Under the pieces are notes generated by a model. That model was not told the origin of the DNA. It did not search any database and was given only the letters and a program-made list of their open reading frames with translations. The translations under genes and the position numbers were made by a program. A stretch of 64,000 nucleotides of DNA, from NCBI RefSeq assembly GCF_900313035.1, contig NZ_OMPS01000001.1, forward strand, positions 1-64,000, given 5' to 3'. Positions 44,780 through 54,327 of this stretch are shown here, in pieces; positions within the stretch are counted from its first letter, which is position 1, and each line of letters opens with the position of its first letter. This stretch comes from Ruegeria sp. EL01. Lineage in GTDB: Bacteria > Pseudomonadota > Alphaproteobacteria > Rhodobacterales > Rhodobacteraceae.

Positions 44780-46891
44780 TTAGCAATTGCCGACGGTTTC
44801 CAGAGACTCTGAGGTTTGAAAGCCGTTCACCACGTTCTTGGCCGAGATCGCTGGAACTGCAGGCTTTGCCGGGCGGTTCGTCAGATCTTTCGCTTCGATT
44901 GGGCGCAGTCCGTTGGCACCATACCCCGGCACCAGCTCTTTCAGCAGTTTCTTGACGGCAAGGTCGTTTCCTTCATGTGCCGCCTGTTCCAGCTTCAGGA
45001 TCATGGCGCGCAGACGCGCGGCTGACACACCCTCGGGGATGGCCGAAGACACGCCTGGAATACCACTGTCACGGTGCTCTTCTGTGACGTCGAACAGCTC
45101 TTCATAAAGCTTTTCACCTTTGCGGATACCGATGAATTTGATGTCGACATCTTTGTACGGCACCAGACCAGCAAGGCGGATCATGCGCTCTGCCAGATCG
45201 ACGATCTTCACAGGACGACCCATATCAAGAACGAAGATCTCACCGTGGCTGTCTTCAAGATTCAGACCCTTGGCTGCGGCAACCAGTGTCAACTGGACCG
45301 CTTCGCGGATCGTCATGAAGTAACGCTCCATTTTGGGGTCGGTGACAGTCAGCGGGCCGCCAGAGGAAATCTGACGCTGGAACAACGGGATAAGCGAACC
45401 AGACGAGCCCAGTACGTTACCGAAGCGAACCGAGAAGAAACGGGTTTCTTCGTCAGTTTCATTGGTTACACGGTCCTGCGCCTGCGAGTAGAACTCGGCA
45501 ACACGCTTGGTCGCGCCCATGACGCTGGTGCTGTTCACGGCCTTGTCGGTCGAAACCTGAACCATCGCGATTGCGCCCACGTTGCGTGCGGCGTCAGCGA
45601 CATTCCGGGTACCGATTACATTGGTCAGAACACCTTCACAGGGGTTGAGTTCGACCATCGGTACGTGCTTCAGAGCAGCGGCGTTGAACACCAGTTCAGG
45701 ACGATGACGTTCAAAGATCGAGTTCACACGGTCGGCGCTGCGAATATCGGCGACATAGATACGACGCGTCACTTCCGGGAAGTTCTGGCTCAGATCCATG
45801 TCGATTGAGTAGGCATTGTATTCGCAATTCTCAATCATGACGATTTCGGCTGGTTCGAACGAGGCGATCTGACGGGTCAGTTCACTGCCGATCGAGCCAC
45901 CAGCACCGGTGATCAGAACCCGGCGGCCTTCGAACATTTCGCGCAGCATCGAGCGTTCAACCGCTTTTTGCGGCCGATCCAGAATATCCTCGGGGTTTAC
46001 CGTACGAATACCTGAGCTTTCAGTGCCCAGCTCTTCCAACCCGGTCAGACGAGACACGGTGATGCTATTGGCTTCGGCCCAACGGGTCAGCTTGCGGATG
46101 CCATCACTTTCAAAGTGAGTCACGGGTTCCGTCAGCAGCAAGCGCTGAGGCAACGTTTCGCTGAACTTCAGGCGTTCGATGACAACATCCGCATCCAGCA
46201 ACGAGCCGATGATCTTTACATCGTGGAAGTAAAGGCCTTGCGTATTGCGGGCGTCGTCGATGATGCCAACAGGTTCGTATTTTGAGTCCGTATTGCTCAG
46301 CGAGCGAACAAACAGATCGCAGCTGGCACCGGTACCGACAAGGATTACAGGAATCTTACCATCCGAACGTTCCGAGCAGCCCTGTACTTTGCGCTTGAAC
46401 TCGGTGCTACGCGCCAGAATGCGCAGGCTTCCCAAGGCCGGAACGATCAAGAAGAACTGGATGACATATACGGCCAGTGGTACCTGAGCCGTGATCTGAA
46501 CTGCCAAACCAAGCAGCGCCAGTGTCCCGACACACAGTGCGGACGCGCGGACGATCAATGTGACATCACGCAACGACGTCGAGCGTGTGTGACGCTTGTA
46601 AATTCCGGACATTGGCAAAATTGCCAGCGCGACAAGGCACGACATAAGCACCAGGGGAACCAATACGGCCGCCGGCTGGGCGGGCAACACGCCGCCATTT
46701 GCAAGAACCACTGCCACGACAACAGAAATTGCCGAAGCAAGCACGTCGCCAATCACCAGACGGCGGTTCGCTCTCAGTTCATTTAGTTTTTGCTTTATTA
46801 TGGACCCAAAATCACCCAGCTTCAGCTCGGGCTCGACCGCGTTATCATTAACTGATCCATTTTTGAGCTTAACCAACTCACGCTCATACAT
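44780..46891 (-). CDS. UDP-sugar 4,6-dehydratase/epimerase, FlaA1/CapD-like, membrane-bound
   Basis: 703 residues from the ATG at 46891 (CGGAG site upstream); a longer TTG-started form is possible. Four membrane helices (about 45-155), a first Rossmann-like domain with LVGTGASCDLF, then the catalytic SDR domain with VLITGAGGSIGSE (GxxGxxG about 329-335), ALKHVPMVELNP, STDKAVNSTSVMGATKR (the Met-x-x-x-Lys active site of the FlaA1/PglF group) and VRFGNVLGSSGS. The family makes UDP-4-keto-6-deoxyhexosamines, precursors of amino-dideoxy sugars. It may supply the DegT aminotransferase at 54328. It is the first gene of the long leftward unit. Intact. Confidence 0.92.
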   Translation of the reverse strand: MYERELVKLKNGSVNDNAVEPELKLGDFGSIIKQKLNELRANRRLVIGDVLASAISVVVAVVLANGGVLPAQPAAVLVPLVLMSCLVALAILPMSGIYKRHTRSTSLRDVTLIVRASALCVGTLALLGLAVQITAQVPLAVYVIQFFLIVPALGSLRILARSTEFKRKVQGCSERSDGKIPVILVGTGASCDLFVRSLSNTDSKYEPVGIIDDARNTQGLYFHDVKIIGSLLDADVVIERLKFSETLPQRLLLTEPVTHFESDGIRKLTRWAEANSITVSRLTGLEELGTESSGIRTVNPEDILDRPQKAVERSMLREMFEGRRVLITGAGGSIGSELTRQIASFEPAEIVMIENCEYNAYSIDMDLSQNFPEVTRRIYVADIRSADRVNSIFERHRPELVFNAAALKHVPMVELNPCEGVLTNVIGTRNVADAARNVGAIAMVQVSTDKAVNSTSVMGATKRVAEFYSQAQDRVTNETDEETRFFSVRFGNVLGSSGSLIPLFQRQISSGGPLTVTDPKMERYFMTIREAVQLTLVAAAKGLNLEDSHGEIFVLDMGRPVKIVDLAERMIRLAGLVPYKDVDIKFIGIRKGEKLYEELFDVTEEHRDSGIPGVSSAIPEGVSAARLRAMILKLEQAAHEGNDLAVKKLLKELVPGYGANGLRPIEAKDLTNRPAKPAVPAISAKNVVNGFQTSESLETVGNC

Positions 46892-47370
46892 ACTCTGAAC
46901 TCCGGCGTACAAATTGCCCAACTACTAATCGACTCAACCTGACGGACCGATAAACAGCCGTTCCGCCTCAAAAGCCGCACTCATTCACCAACGCCCACAT
47001 GGCATCAGCAAGTCTGACTTATTTCAGTAAAAGTCCCCCACAACGGTCCAAGCACAAGAAATAACAGTACCCGAAACCAAGACCCCCTTCTCACTCATAC
47101 AAACCAAACTAATATTCAAACCAACCGATACATCGGCCAATATCGTCTAAATATAGCGTTAACGTATCACAGCGATAGCCGGATCAAAACGCTTTTTTGA
47201 CAATGTCGACATCATTTGACCAAAGAAATGTCCAATTTCCCAGCGTTCGCTTGCTGTTCTCTCTGTTAGGGGCACTGGAGCCGAAGCTCGCCAAGCAGAT
47301 ACGAGAGTGTCCACATTCGGCTTTTGTTTCCACTTCGGAAACTTAGCTGCCTTTTGATCATGACAAGCAG
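46892..47370. other. Intergenic region between the FlaA1-like and sulfotransferase genes
   Basis: 479 bases, AT-rich near 47000-47160. Promoter for the leftward unit starting at 46891 is expected here. An 84-codon minus-strand frame runs into it from the sulfotransferase gene and is not supported. Confidence 0.5.
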
Positions 47371-48228
47371 TCAATTGATTCGCGCTGGTTGGTGTTTTTG
47401 GGCATGTGCCCATGCGTGGCTGACATCCGGATCACGCTTTTCGATCCGGGCAATGTCTTCGGCATAAAAATCGGCCATGCGTCTGGCCAGATCGTCAGTC
47501 AGTGCAGGATATTCCACTTGCCGTGCGACGGCGTTGCGCAAAGATCGAACCGGCCACGTGTTGCGCACCGGATCCAGCACAAATCGAACTGGCGCCAGCG
47601 CCTTGCGCAGAGGCAGAGGAACCATTGCTGCGTTCTTATCCTTGACCTTCTTACTGATAGGCGGCTCCAACGTTTCCCTGAGATTCAGATGCGCCCTGAC
47701 CTTCTCTAGGTTCCCAACTGGGTTGCCTCGGACGTCTTCAAACGCAAGCAGCAAAATCTGGTCAACAGGGAACAGATCATAGAAACGGTCGAGGTGATGG
47801 GCATAGCGACCGTCCGATAGAAATCGACCATCTGCAGCGCGCGCCGGATCGAGGTAGTCCTCAATATGCTCAGAGACTTCGCCGCGACGAAACAACATGC
47901 AGTAGTCGGAATAGGCCCTTTGCACCGGGTCACGCATCTGCAGGATCAACCGGGCATTGGGCGCGAAATCACGGATGCGCGCAGCGGCCTCGGGCACAGT
48001 CAGATACGAGTTCGATTTTTCGCCAATCAGATCCGCGGTTTCGCAGCCGTCAAACTGGTTCCGATACCAACCGATCCCCCTATCGTATTCACGGGAAAAG
48101 AAGTGCAGCTCAGGCCCCGGCATGTAAATGGCCGGCGTTTGCGTCAATGACTGCTGCAACCAAGTGGTGGCACATTTTGCAGCACCAATGATCAGAAAGT
48201 CGACAGGGTGGTCTTCAGGCAATGTCAT
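47371..48228 (-). CDS. Sulfotransferase, heparan-sulfate-sulfotransferase-like
   Basis: 285 residues. PAPS motifs: IIGAAKCATTWL at 13-24 (5'-phosphosulfate loop) and LILQMRDPVQRAYSDYCM near 93-110 (3'-phosphate site). ELHFFSREYDRGIGWYRNQF between them is typical of glycosaminoglycan-type sulfotransferases. It would sulfate a polysaccharide hydroxyl or amine. It is distinct from the sulfotransferase at 29673. It sits just downstream of the export gene in the wzc-export-sulfotransferase leftward group. Cytoplasmic by sequence. Confidence 0.9.
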   Translation of the reverse strand: MTLPEDHPVDFLIIGAAKCATTWLQQSLTQTPAIYMPGPELHFFSREYDRGIGWYRNQFDGCETADLIGEKSNSYLTVPEAAARIRDFAPNARLILQMRDPVQRAYSDYCMLFRRGEVSEHIEDYLDPARAADGRFLSDGRYAHHLDRFYDLFPVDQILLLAFEDVRGNPVGNLEKVRAHLNLRETLEPPISKKVKDKNAAMVPLPLRKALAPVRFVLDPVRNTWPVRSLRNAVARQVEYPALTDDLARRMADFYAEDIARIEKRDPDVSHAWAHAQKHQPARIN

Positions 48229-48283
48229 AATACAAACTCGTAAACTAGAACTTTTGGGGTCATCCCCCGGAAACCCAAAATCA

Positions 48284-49489
48284 TCAATTTGAGGTCAGAA
48301 CAGTTCGCCTGACAACTTCGATTGTATCACCAGGCCTGACAAGATCAGTGCCCGTCACGCGTTGCGTTTGACCACCAACGCCGCGGGTCACGACGAACTC
48401 TATGATCGTTTCACTGGCCACGTCGTCGTCGCTGAGCAAGCCTGCAGCTGCCAATTCGCCGTGCAGGGTCGTTGCGGTCTCTAATCTTGTTTTCAGGGAC
48501 CCCAGCTCACTTTCCACACTGTTTAGCTGAACCAGCGTGTCCGAACGCGCGTTGTCGCCCAGTTCCAGCTGATCCCGTTCCGCGCGGTTCAAATCCTGCC
48601 GTGCGACCAACAGCGCAACTTCCTGGTCCAATCTCTTGGATTCAAGATCATTCAGTTGATTGGTCATTGTTGTGACCCTGTTTGAAACCGTCAGGCCCTT
48701 TTCCTTAAGGGAGTTCAGGTTCTCGAGTTCTTTGCTGACATTCGCGATCTGCGTGTTGCGCAGCTCAAGCTGTGTGGTCAGACTTGCGATCTGCTCAGTC
48801 AAAAGGCTTTGCAAATCCTGTATGCGTTCTCCCATACCTTCGCGCGCAGACAGAGTTGCCTGAAGTATCTCGCCTTCAAGACCTGTCGGAGGTTCAGGGA
48901 GCTCGCCGCTGTTCTCGTCGCTTTCCAGGATCGCCAAATCCGCAACCAGCCGCTGTCTTTCCTGCTCCAGCTCTCCGATCTGCGTCGACAGTAAACGGAT
49001 TTCGCCGCCCATGCGCAGAATCTGGAAATCATTGCTGGACGAAAACTCAATCGGTGGCCGGATGGTGCCGCCTGCCAAGGCCAGCACCTGCTGCGCGGTC
49101 ATCCCGAAATGAAAGTCATATGCGCCCGGCGAGTTCACGTCGCCAAGTACGTAAATGGGCAGGTGGCCCACGACTTCCAGTGCAATCCTGGGGGGCTCTG
49201 CCATACCAATCTGACGGCGGAACTTCAGTTCCAGAAGCGCAGCCAGTTCCGCCGGGGTGTGCCCTTCGGCATCAACCTGACCGACAAGCGGGACCATCAA
49301 GGTTCCGTCTCCGGTAATCGAATACTCGCCGGTTACGCCGTCCCAGGTCACGTAAGTCGTAGAGGCTGAGTCCCAGCGCATCGCCTTGAGGGACACTCGG
49401 TCCTGCGGCAACAAGCGATAGCCTTCGGCCAAGACCGAGCTGGCCGCCATCGCAAAAATCAAAAGGAATATTCTGAAACAGCTGTTCAA
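48284..49489 (-). CDS. Polysaccharide export protein (Wza/ExoF-like) with coiled coil
   Basis: 401 residues from a TTG at 49489, eight bases after GGGAG; a TTG five codons earlier is the alternative. Signal peptide about 1-21 (FLLIFAMAASSVLA). The polysaccharide export domain starts YRLLPQDRVSLKAMRW and includes GDGTLMVPLVGQVDAEGHT. An SLBB-like segment with YVLGDVNSPGAYDF follows. A coiled coil of about 170 residues (160-335) comes next, then a C-terminal strand segment DLVRPGDTIEVVRR. There is no lipobox Cys, so it resembles ExoF-type periplasmic proteins rather than the outer-membrane lipoprotein Wza. It works with the Wzc-like kinase encoded upstream. Confidence 0.85.
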   Translation of the reverse strand: MNSCFRIFLLIFAMAASSVLAEGYRLLPQDRVSLKAMRWDSASTTYVTWDGVTGEYSITGDGTLMVPLVGQVDAEGHTPAELAALLELKFRRQIGMAEPPRIALEVVGHLPIYVLGDVNSPGAYDFHFGMTAQQVLALAGGTIRPPIEFSSSNDFQILRMGGEIRLLSTQIGELEQERQRLVADLAILESDENSGELPEPPTGLEGEILQATLSAREGMGERIQDLQSLLTEQIASLTTQLELRNTQIANVSKELENLNSLKEKGLTVSNRVTTMTNQLNDLESKRLDQEVALLVARQDLNRAERDQLELGDNARSDTLVQLNSVESELGSLKTRLETATTLHGELAAAGLLSDDDVASETIIEFVVTRGVGGQTQRVTGTDLVRPGDTIEVVRRTVLTSN

Positions 49490-49687
49490 AATCTTGTCTC
49501 CCAACTCACTAACGCTGCAGGGCGTGCGATCATTTCCAGATGATCATGCAAAACTCTGCGGTACCAATTCTTACACACTGATCAAAAATGATCGATCAAT
49601 CACGCGCTGAAAAAACTCTGGGCCATCGCCTATGTCAAGAAAGCTAGTGTCTGCCGACCTGACTGGCAAGGGCAACAAGCTTTCCCG

Positions 49688-51553
49688 TCACGAGTAACCC
49701 GCCTTACTATAGTCACTATAATACGAATAAGTCCCGTAACCGTATTGGCGCTGCTTGTCCAAATCCACATCATTGATCAGGGTCGCTGTTGCCTCGATCC
49801 CATGCATATCCAGCTTTTCGAATGCGTCTTGCAATTCTTCAAGCCGCGTACGCCCCCAGCGCACAACAAACAATGTCCCGTCAATCAGCGATCCGACCCG
49901 GCAGGCATCGTTGACCACCAGAATCGGTGGCGTATCCACCAAAACCAGGTCATAGCTGGGATCAATACGCGACTTAAGCTCACTCAAGAGCGCGTTTTCA
50001 TCTTTGACCGATGCATCCGAGCGGACAGCAACGTTGAGCAGCGAAATCGAGCCCTCCGGCAGTCCTTCTATTTTCAACGCCTTTGGCCGGGCTTTCCCCG
50101 ACGCCGCGTCCTCTAGTGAATTTATCGAGTGCACGGCGTCGAGCGTGCGGCTGGCGCCTAACCTGTAGGAATCCAGATCGAGAACCAGAACTTTCAAACC
50201 TTCACGGGCAGCCGCCAGCGCAATCGAGACGGCAACGGTCGATTTTCCTTCGCTCGGAAGGCCAGACGTCACCAGCACAACCCTCCCCAGACCTTCGCGA
50301 TTGAACCAAAGCGTCAGGAAATTTCGCAATGCCTCGGCATATGGTGAGCGCGGGTTTTCTATGAAAAACGGGATAAGGTCCTGTTTTTTGTCCCATAGCT
50401 TGCGTCTCTTGATTTTAGGTAGAAAGCCATAGTTTACGGCTCCAACAGACGCGCTGATTTGCCCGTCGCTCCAGATCCGGGTGTTCAACGCTTCGAGCAA
50501 CGCGACAAGGAGTATGGACAAAAATGCTCCAGCGAAAATGCCGCCACCCAAAATCACGACAGGGTTGGGCCAGAACGGGCGGGACGGGATACGGGCAATT
50601 GTGACCTGCCGGGCCCCTTCCGATACAAACTGCAACTGAGTCTCTAACTCATTCAATCGCTCAATCGAGCTTTGGTACCGCGACCGCAGCAGTTCAAGCG
50701 AACGCTCCATGCCTATCAATCGCAGCTCGGCCCTTGATCGGATCAAGAGATCCGACCGTGCCAGATCCAATTCGACCTTCAGTTCTTCTGCTTCGGGCGA
50801 TGTAGGATCATCACCCGATACAACGTCGTATATCGCCTGTAATCTTTCAATATCAGCACGTTGGCGGTCAGGCATTGTTTCGTCATCAAGACTGTTTTCC
50901 CGAACGAACGCAGCCAGCGCGATTTCGTCAGCAGATAACTCTTCATTCAGCTGTGTGACGCGGGTGCGCAGGAAATCGATGGACCGGGTGATACCGGCCT
51001 GACGATCCCGGTCGCTTTCGGCAATATACGTTTCGGCGACCGTGTTGGCTATATCTGCAGCCAGTCGTGCATCATGGGATTCCGCATCAATCTTGATCGC
51101 CAGACTCTCGCCTTGCCTCGCAATGCTGTAAGACCCCAACAACTTGTCCACGACCTGCTCGCGCCGCAATTCGGGCGGTGCGGGTTGATCCGGTGGCGGT
51201 GCCGGCATGAACTCGGTGTTGGTGTATAGATCCATGTTCTGTGCCACGTCAGCGGCAAACACGCGGGATCTGAGGATATCCAATTGGGTTTCGATCGCCA
51301 CGCGCGATAGTTCGAAAGTTTCCAGTTGAACGTCCGTCGTTCGAACGCGGGTATCCAGCTGCGCCATCACAACAGTGGATTGCGCGCTATAGCTCGGTTC
51401 CAACCGTTTCAGCACGAAATAAGCTGCCACAAAAAACAGGATGCAAATCCCGATCATGAGCACCGCATGCCGTCGCAATACGGTCCAGATCATCGGCCGA
51501 GCAAAACGTTCGAATTGATTGGCCTGATAGGGTCGTTCAAGATTATCTGGCAC
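49688..51553 (-). CDS. Wzc-type tyrosine-protein kinase / polysaccharide co-polymerase
   Basis: 621 residues. Membrane segments near 30-50 and 345-365 enclose a periplasmic Wzz/GNVR region with coiled coils. The cytoplasmic BY-kinase domain has Walker A (LPSEGKST, about 425-436), Walker A' VLVLDLDSYRL, Walker B LVLVDTPPIL and a C-terminal tyrosine cluster YGYGTYSYYSDY. All parts are intact, so autophosphorylation is expected. It controls chain length and export with the Wza-like protein encoded next. GTG start after GGAAAGAG. It is the first gene of its leftward unit, divergent from the phosphoglycosyltransferase gene. Confidence 0.93.
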   Translation of the reverse strand: MPDNLERPYQANQFERFARPMIWTVLRRHAVLMIGICILFFVAAYFVLKRLEPSYSAQSTVVMAQLDTRVRTTDVQLETFELSRVAIETQLDILRSRVFAADVAQNMDLYTNTEFMPAPPPDQPAPPELRREQVVDKLLGSYSIARQGESLAIKIDAESHDARLAADIANTVAETYIAESDRDRQAGITRSIDFLRTRVTQLNEELSADEIALAAFVRENSLDDETMPDRQRADIERLQAIYDVVSGDDPTSPEAEELKVELDLARSDLLIRSRAELRLIGMERSLELLRSRYQSSIERLNELETQLQFVSEGARQVTIARIPSRPFWPNPVVILGGGIFAGAFLSILLVALLEALNTRIWSDGQISASVGAVNYGFLPKIKRRKLWDKKQDLIPFFIENPRSPYAEALRNFLTLWFNREGLGRVVLVTSGLPSEGKSTVAVSIALAAAREGLKVLVLDLDSYRLGASRTLDAVHSINSLEDAASGKARPKALKIEGLPEGSISLLNVAVRSDASVKDENALLSELKSRIDPSYDLVLVDTPPILVVNDACRVGSLIDGTLFVVRWGRTRLEELQDAFEKLDMHGIEATATLINDVDLDKQRQYGYGTYSYYSDYSKAGYS

Positions 51554-52083
51554 TGCTCTTTCCAGTTAGTAAAACGTTATTCCGACCTTCATCTGGGCGG
51601 CACATTTACGCGACCTTGGCCCAAAGAATCGGTTTCGTGTCATCCGGGAGTTAACCCATCTCGCCTCTTGCGATTGAACCGGTATCTGGTGACAATCGCA
51701 AGACACTGTTGATGCTCTTAGTGTATTTGTCGGGACAATCCTAGAAAACAGAGGGCATTCGCACAAAACTGGGTAATTTGGTCCCGGTTGCCACTCTCGT
51801 ACTCTCAGATGCTGAAGTCGGAAACAATTTCATTAAAACGCGGCGAATCGTTTATGATTTCTTACTGGTCAAAGCGCCCCACTCGGGGAACAGCGCCCCG
51901 TATGACTTGATTCGCCTGACCCGGCTCAGCACTTCTTGCAAATCATATCCAATTCGAACACAGTGGGGTGCGCGTATCTTTTTCTTCACCCCGCGTGCAG
52001 TTTTCTCGTCAGCCCTGCTTGACGAATTTTTTTTGATTTTGATGTGTTGTGGCCCGCCGCATAGTACTGAGTTGGATTGAAGT
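51554..52083. other. Divergent intergenic region (wzc / initiating transferase)
   Basis: 530 bases with no believable gene. It should contain promoters for both flanking polysaccharide units. Short frames on both strands lack ribosome-binding sites. Confidence 0.5.
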
Positions 52084-52710
52084 GTGAATAGAGTGCCCGA
52101 AATTCTGCTATGCGTAGTCTTGGGTGTGGTGGCCCTGCCCTTTTTCCTGATCGCTTGCCTTATTGTGCTTTTTTCTGTGGGTGCGCCGCTGATGTTTTCG
52201 CAACCACGATGCGGGCGCGATGGACAGATCTTCCAACTGTTCAAGCTGCGCAGCATGTCCGAAGCCCGTGGACCAAACGGCGCATTGCTGCCTGATGATC
52301 AACGTCAAACCAAGGTGACGGCACTTATCCGGCGACTGCGGCTGGATGAAATCCCGCAGCTGCTGCTGATTTTGCGCGGGCATATGGCGCTGGTCGGACC
52401 CCGTCCGTTGTTGCCCGAAACAATTGAAAGCTTTGGGACGGAAGGTCAGTATCGCTGTTCCGTTCGACCCGGCCTGACAGGCTGGGCACAGGTCAGCGGC
52501 AACACCAACCTCAGCAATACAGAAAAACTAGGTTTGGATATCTGGTACGTGGCGCATCGATCAACCCTGTTGGATCTGCGCATCATGGCTGAAACTGTTG
52601 GCGTCGCCATCTGGGGTGAAAACCGCCGGACCGATCGTATTGACGCCGCCGCCCAATGGCTGCGGGACCATCCACCAGCAAAGGCCAATTTACAGGGGTC
52701 ACCGGCATGA
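52084..52710 (+). CDS. Initiating phosphoglycosyltransferase (PglC-like sugar transferase)
   Basis: 208 residues from GTG. One N-terminal hydrophobic segment (about 8-34), then RCGRDGQIFQLFKLRSM, RLRLDEIPQLL, GHMALVGPRPLLP and RPGLTGWAQVSG, the bacterial sugar-transferase signature with its Asp-Glu pair. It transfers a phospho-sugar to undecaprenyl phosphate and starts repeat-unit assembly. The short PglC-like form usually acts on UDP-diacetamido or similar amino sugars, consistent with the aminotransferase encoded downstream. ATGA overlap with the formyltransferase gene. Confidence 0.93.
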   Translation: MNRVPEILLCVVLGVVALPFFLIACLIVLFSVGAPLMFSQPRCGRDGQIFQLFKLRSMSEARGPNGALLPDDQRQTKVTALIRRLRLDEIPQLLLILRGHMALVGPRPLLPETIESFGTEGQYRCSVRPGLTGWAQVSGNTNLSNTEKLGLDIWYVAHRSTLLDLRIMAETVGVAIWGENRRTDRIDAAAQWLRDHPPAKANLQGSPA

Positions 52711-53621
52711 AAACGATTTTGGTTGGCGCTGTCGAAACGTCTCATGCCGCCTTGGTGTCGATTTGCGCGGCAGGCCATGCACCAGATCTGGTTCTGACAC
52801 TGCCGCCTCATCTTTCTCATCGCCACTCTGATTTCGTTGATCTGAACATTGTGGCCGATCGTTACGGCGTTCCGGTTGAGTATATTGAGAAGACCAACGC
52901 CCCTGAAACCCTTGAAAAAATCGAAGCGGTGCAGCCTGATCTGATCCTCGTCATCGGTTGGTCGCAAATTTGCGATGCAGCGTTTCGCGCCATACCACGG
53001 ATCGGTTGCATTGGGTTTCATCCTTCGGCCCTGCCACGTCTGCGCGGACGTGGCGTGATACCGTGGACTGTTCTTATGCAGGAAAGCAATGTCGGGTCAT
53101 CGCTATTCTGGTTGGGCGAAGGGGCGGATGACGGACCAATCGCGGCCCAGGCGCGATATGCCGTTGATCCTGACAAGGTCACAGCCCGCGATCTTTATGA
53201 TCGGTCACTGCGCGCAATTTCAGGTCTTTTGCCGCCCTTACTGGAGCAGATCGCCGTCGGCGACATTCCACGTGAACCACAGCCCCAGACCGGCATCAGT
53301 GTATGCGCGCGCCGCCGACCCGAAGACGGGTTGATCGACTGGTCCCACCCGGCTGCCGAGATTGATCGATTGATCCGGGCATCTGGCCCACCTTACCCGG
53401 GTGCCTTCACCTATGGACCTGATGGCCGTCAACTGGTGGTGACAAAATCCGCCCGTACCGAGCCAGAAGGATACTACATTGGGCTGCCCGGTCAGGTGCA
53501 GGCCATCAACGGCCAGGGCTTCACCGTGGCCTGCGGCGACGGGCGATGTCTGGATATTCTGGAATGGTCAGGGGCCGACATCCCCCCGGCCATACATTCG
53601 AAATTGGGAAAGACAACATGA
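52707..53621 (+). CDS. Formyltransferase-family protein, probable sugar N-formyltransferase
   Basis: 304 residues. The N-terminal formyltransferase domain has GFHPSALPRLRGRGVIPW around 103-120 and GEGADDGPI at 138-145. These match the N-x-H...D active-site region, except that the Asn position holds Gly103; His105 and the Asp are retained. The C-terminal domain (about 195-304) resembles the small barrel of Fmt-like enzymes. With a PLP aminotransferase encoded two genes later it likely formylates an amino sugar, using formyl-tetrahydrofolate. Overlaps both neighbours by ATGA, so it belongs to a tight operon. Confidence 0.82.
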   Translation: MKTILVGAVETSHAALVSICAAGHAPDLVLTLPPHLSHRHSDFVDLNIVADRYGVPVEYIEKTNAPETLEKIEAVQPDLILVIGWSQICDAAFRAIPRIGCIGFHPSALPRLRGRGVIPWTVLMQESNVGSSLFWLGEGADDGPIAAQARYAVDPDKVTARDLYDRSLRAISGLLPPLLEQIAVGDIPREPQPQTGISVCARRRPEDGLIDWSHPAAEIDRLIRASGPPYPGAFTYGPDGRQLVVTKSARTEPEGYYIGLPGQVQAINGQGFTVACGDGRCLDILEWSGADIPPAIHSKLGKTT

Positions 53622-54313
53622 TTACCACTGATCTACTCAGCGCCGGGGCAGGCCCCGCGCTGGTCATCGCCCCTCATCCCGATGATGAGGTGTTGGGTGC
53701 GGGTGGCACGATCGCGCGGCTGGCCGATGCGGGTCGTGAAGTGCATGTGGTTGTCGTCACACGCGCAAAACCGCCAAAATTCGATGATGCCCAGACTGAA
53801 ATTACCCGGGCTGAGGCTCGCCGGTCGCATGAGTTTTTGGGGGTGACAAAAACGCATTGGTTGGATTTCACCGCAGCCGAGTTGTCCGAACAGCCGCATT
53901 CCGACCTGAACGCAGCCCTTGGTGCGTTGGTGCGCGACCTTGGAGCTGATCTGATCCTGGCGCCCCATCCTGGCGACATCCACATGGACCACCAGCTGAC
54001 GTTCCTGTCCAGCCTCGTGGCCAGTCGTCCACATCAGGATGAGTATCCAGCGACCATTGCCGCCTACGAAACATTATCAGAAACAAACTGGAACGCGCCG
54101 TATCTGACGCCGCCTTTCATACCCAATGTCTTTGTCGACATCACGGACACGCTGGAACGTAAACTTAAGGCGTTTGCCATGTTTGAAAGCCAGGCCAAGC
54201 TTCCACCGCACGAACGCTCGGTCGAAAGTATCAGAGCATTGGCAACCTTGCGCGGCGCGACGGTTCACCGACACGCAGCCGAAGGGTTCGTGCTGGTGCG
54301 GACCGTCGTCTAA
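53618..54313 (+). CDS. PIG-L family zinc deacetylase
   Basis: 231 residues from the ATG at 53618, which overlaps the preceding stop. The AxHPDDE motif reads APHPDDEVLGAGG at 18-30, and the second zinc site is HPGDIHMDHQ near 116-125. The family removes N-acetyl from GlcNAc-type sugars, from pseudaminic/teicoplanin-type intermediates or from lipid-linked sugars. It probably deacetylates a precursor before or after formylation. There is no signal peptide, so it is cytoplasmic. Substrate unknown. Confidence 0.88.
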   Translation: MITTDLLSAGAGPALVIAPHPDDEVLGAGGTIARLADAGREVHVVVVTRAKPPKFDDAQTEITRAEARRSHEFLGVTKTHWLDFTAAELSEQPHSDLNAALGALVRDLGADLILAPHPGDIHMDHQLTFLSSLVASRPHQDEYPATIAAYETLSETNWNAPYLTPPFIPNVFVDITDTLERKLKAFAMFESQAKLPPHERSVESIRALATLRGATVHRHAAEGFVLVRTVV

Positions 54314-54327
54314 CAGGAGGATTGAAC

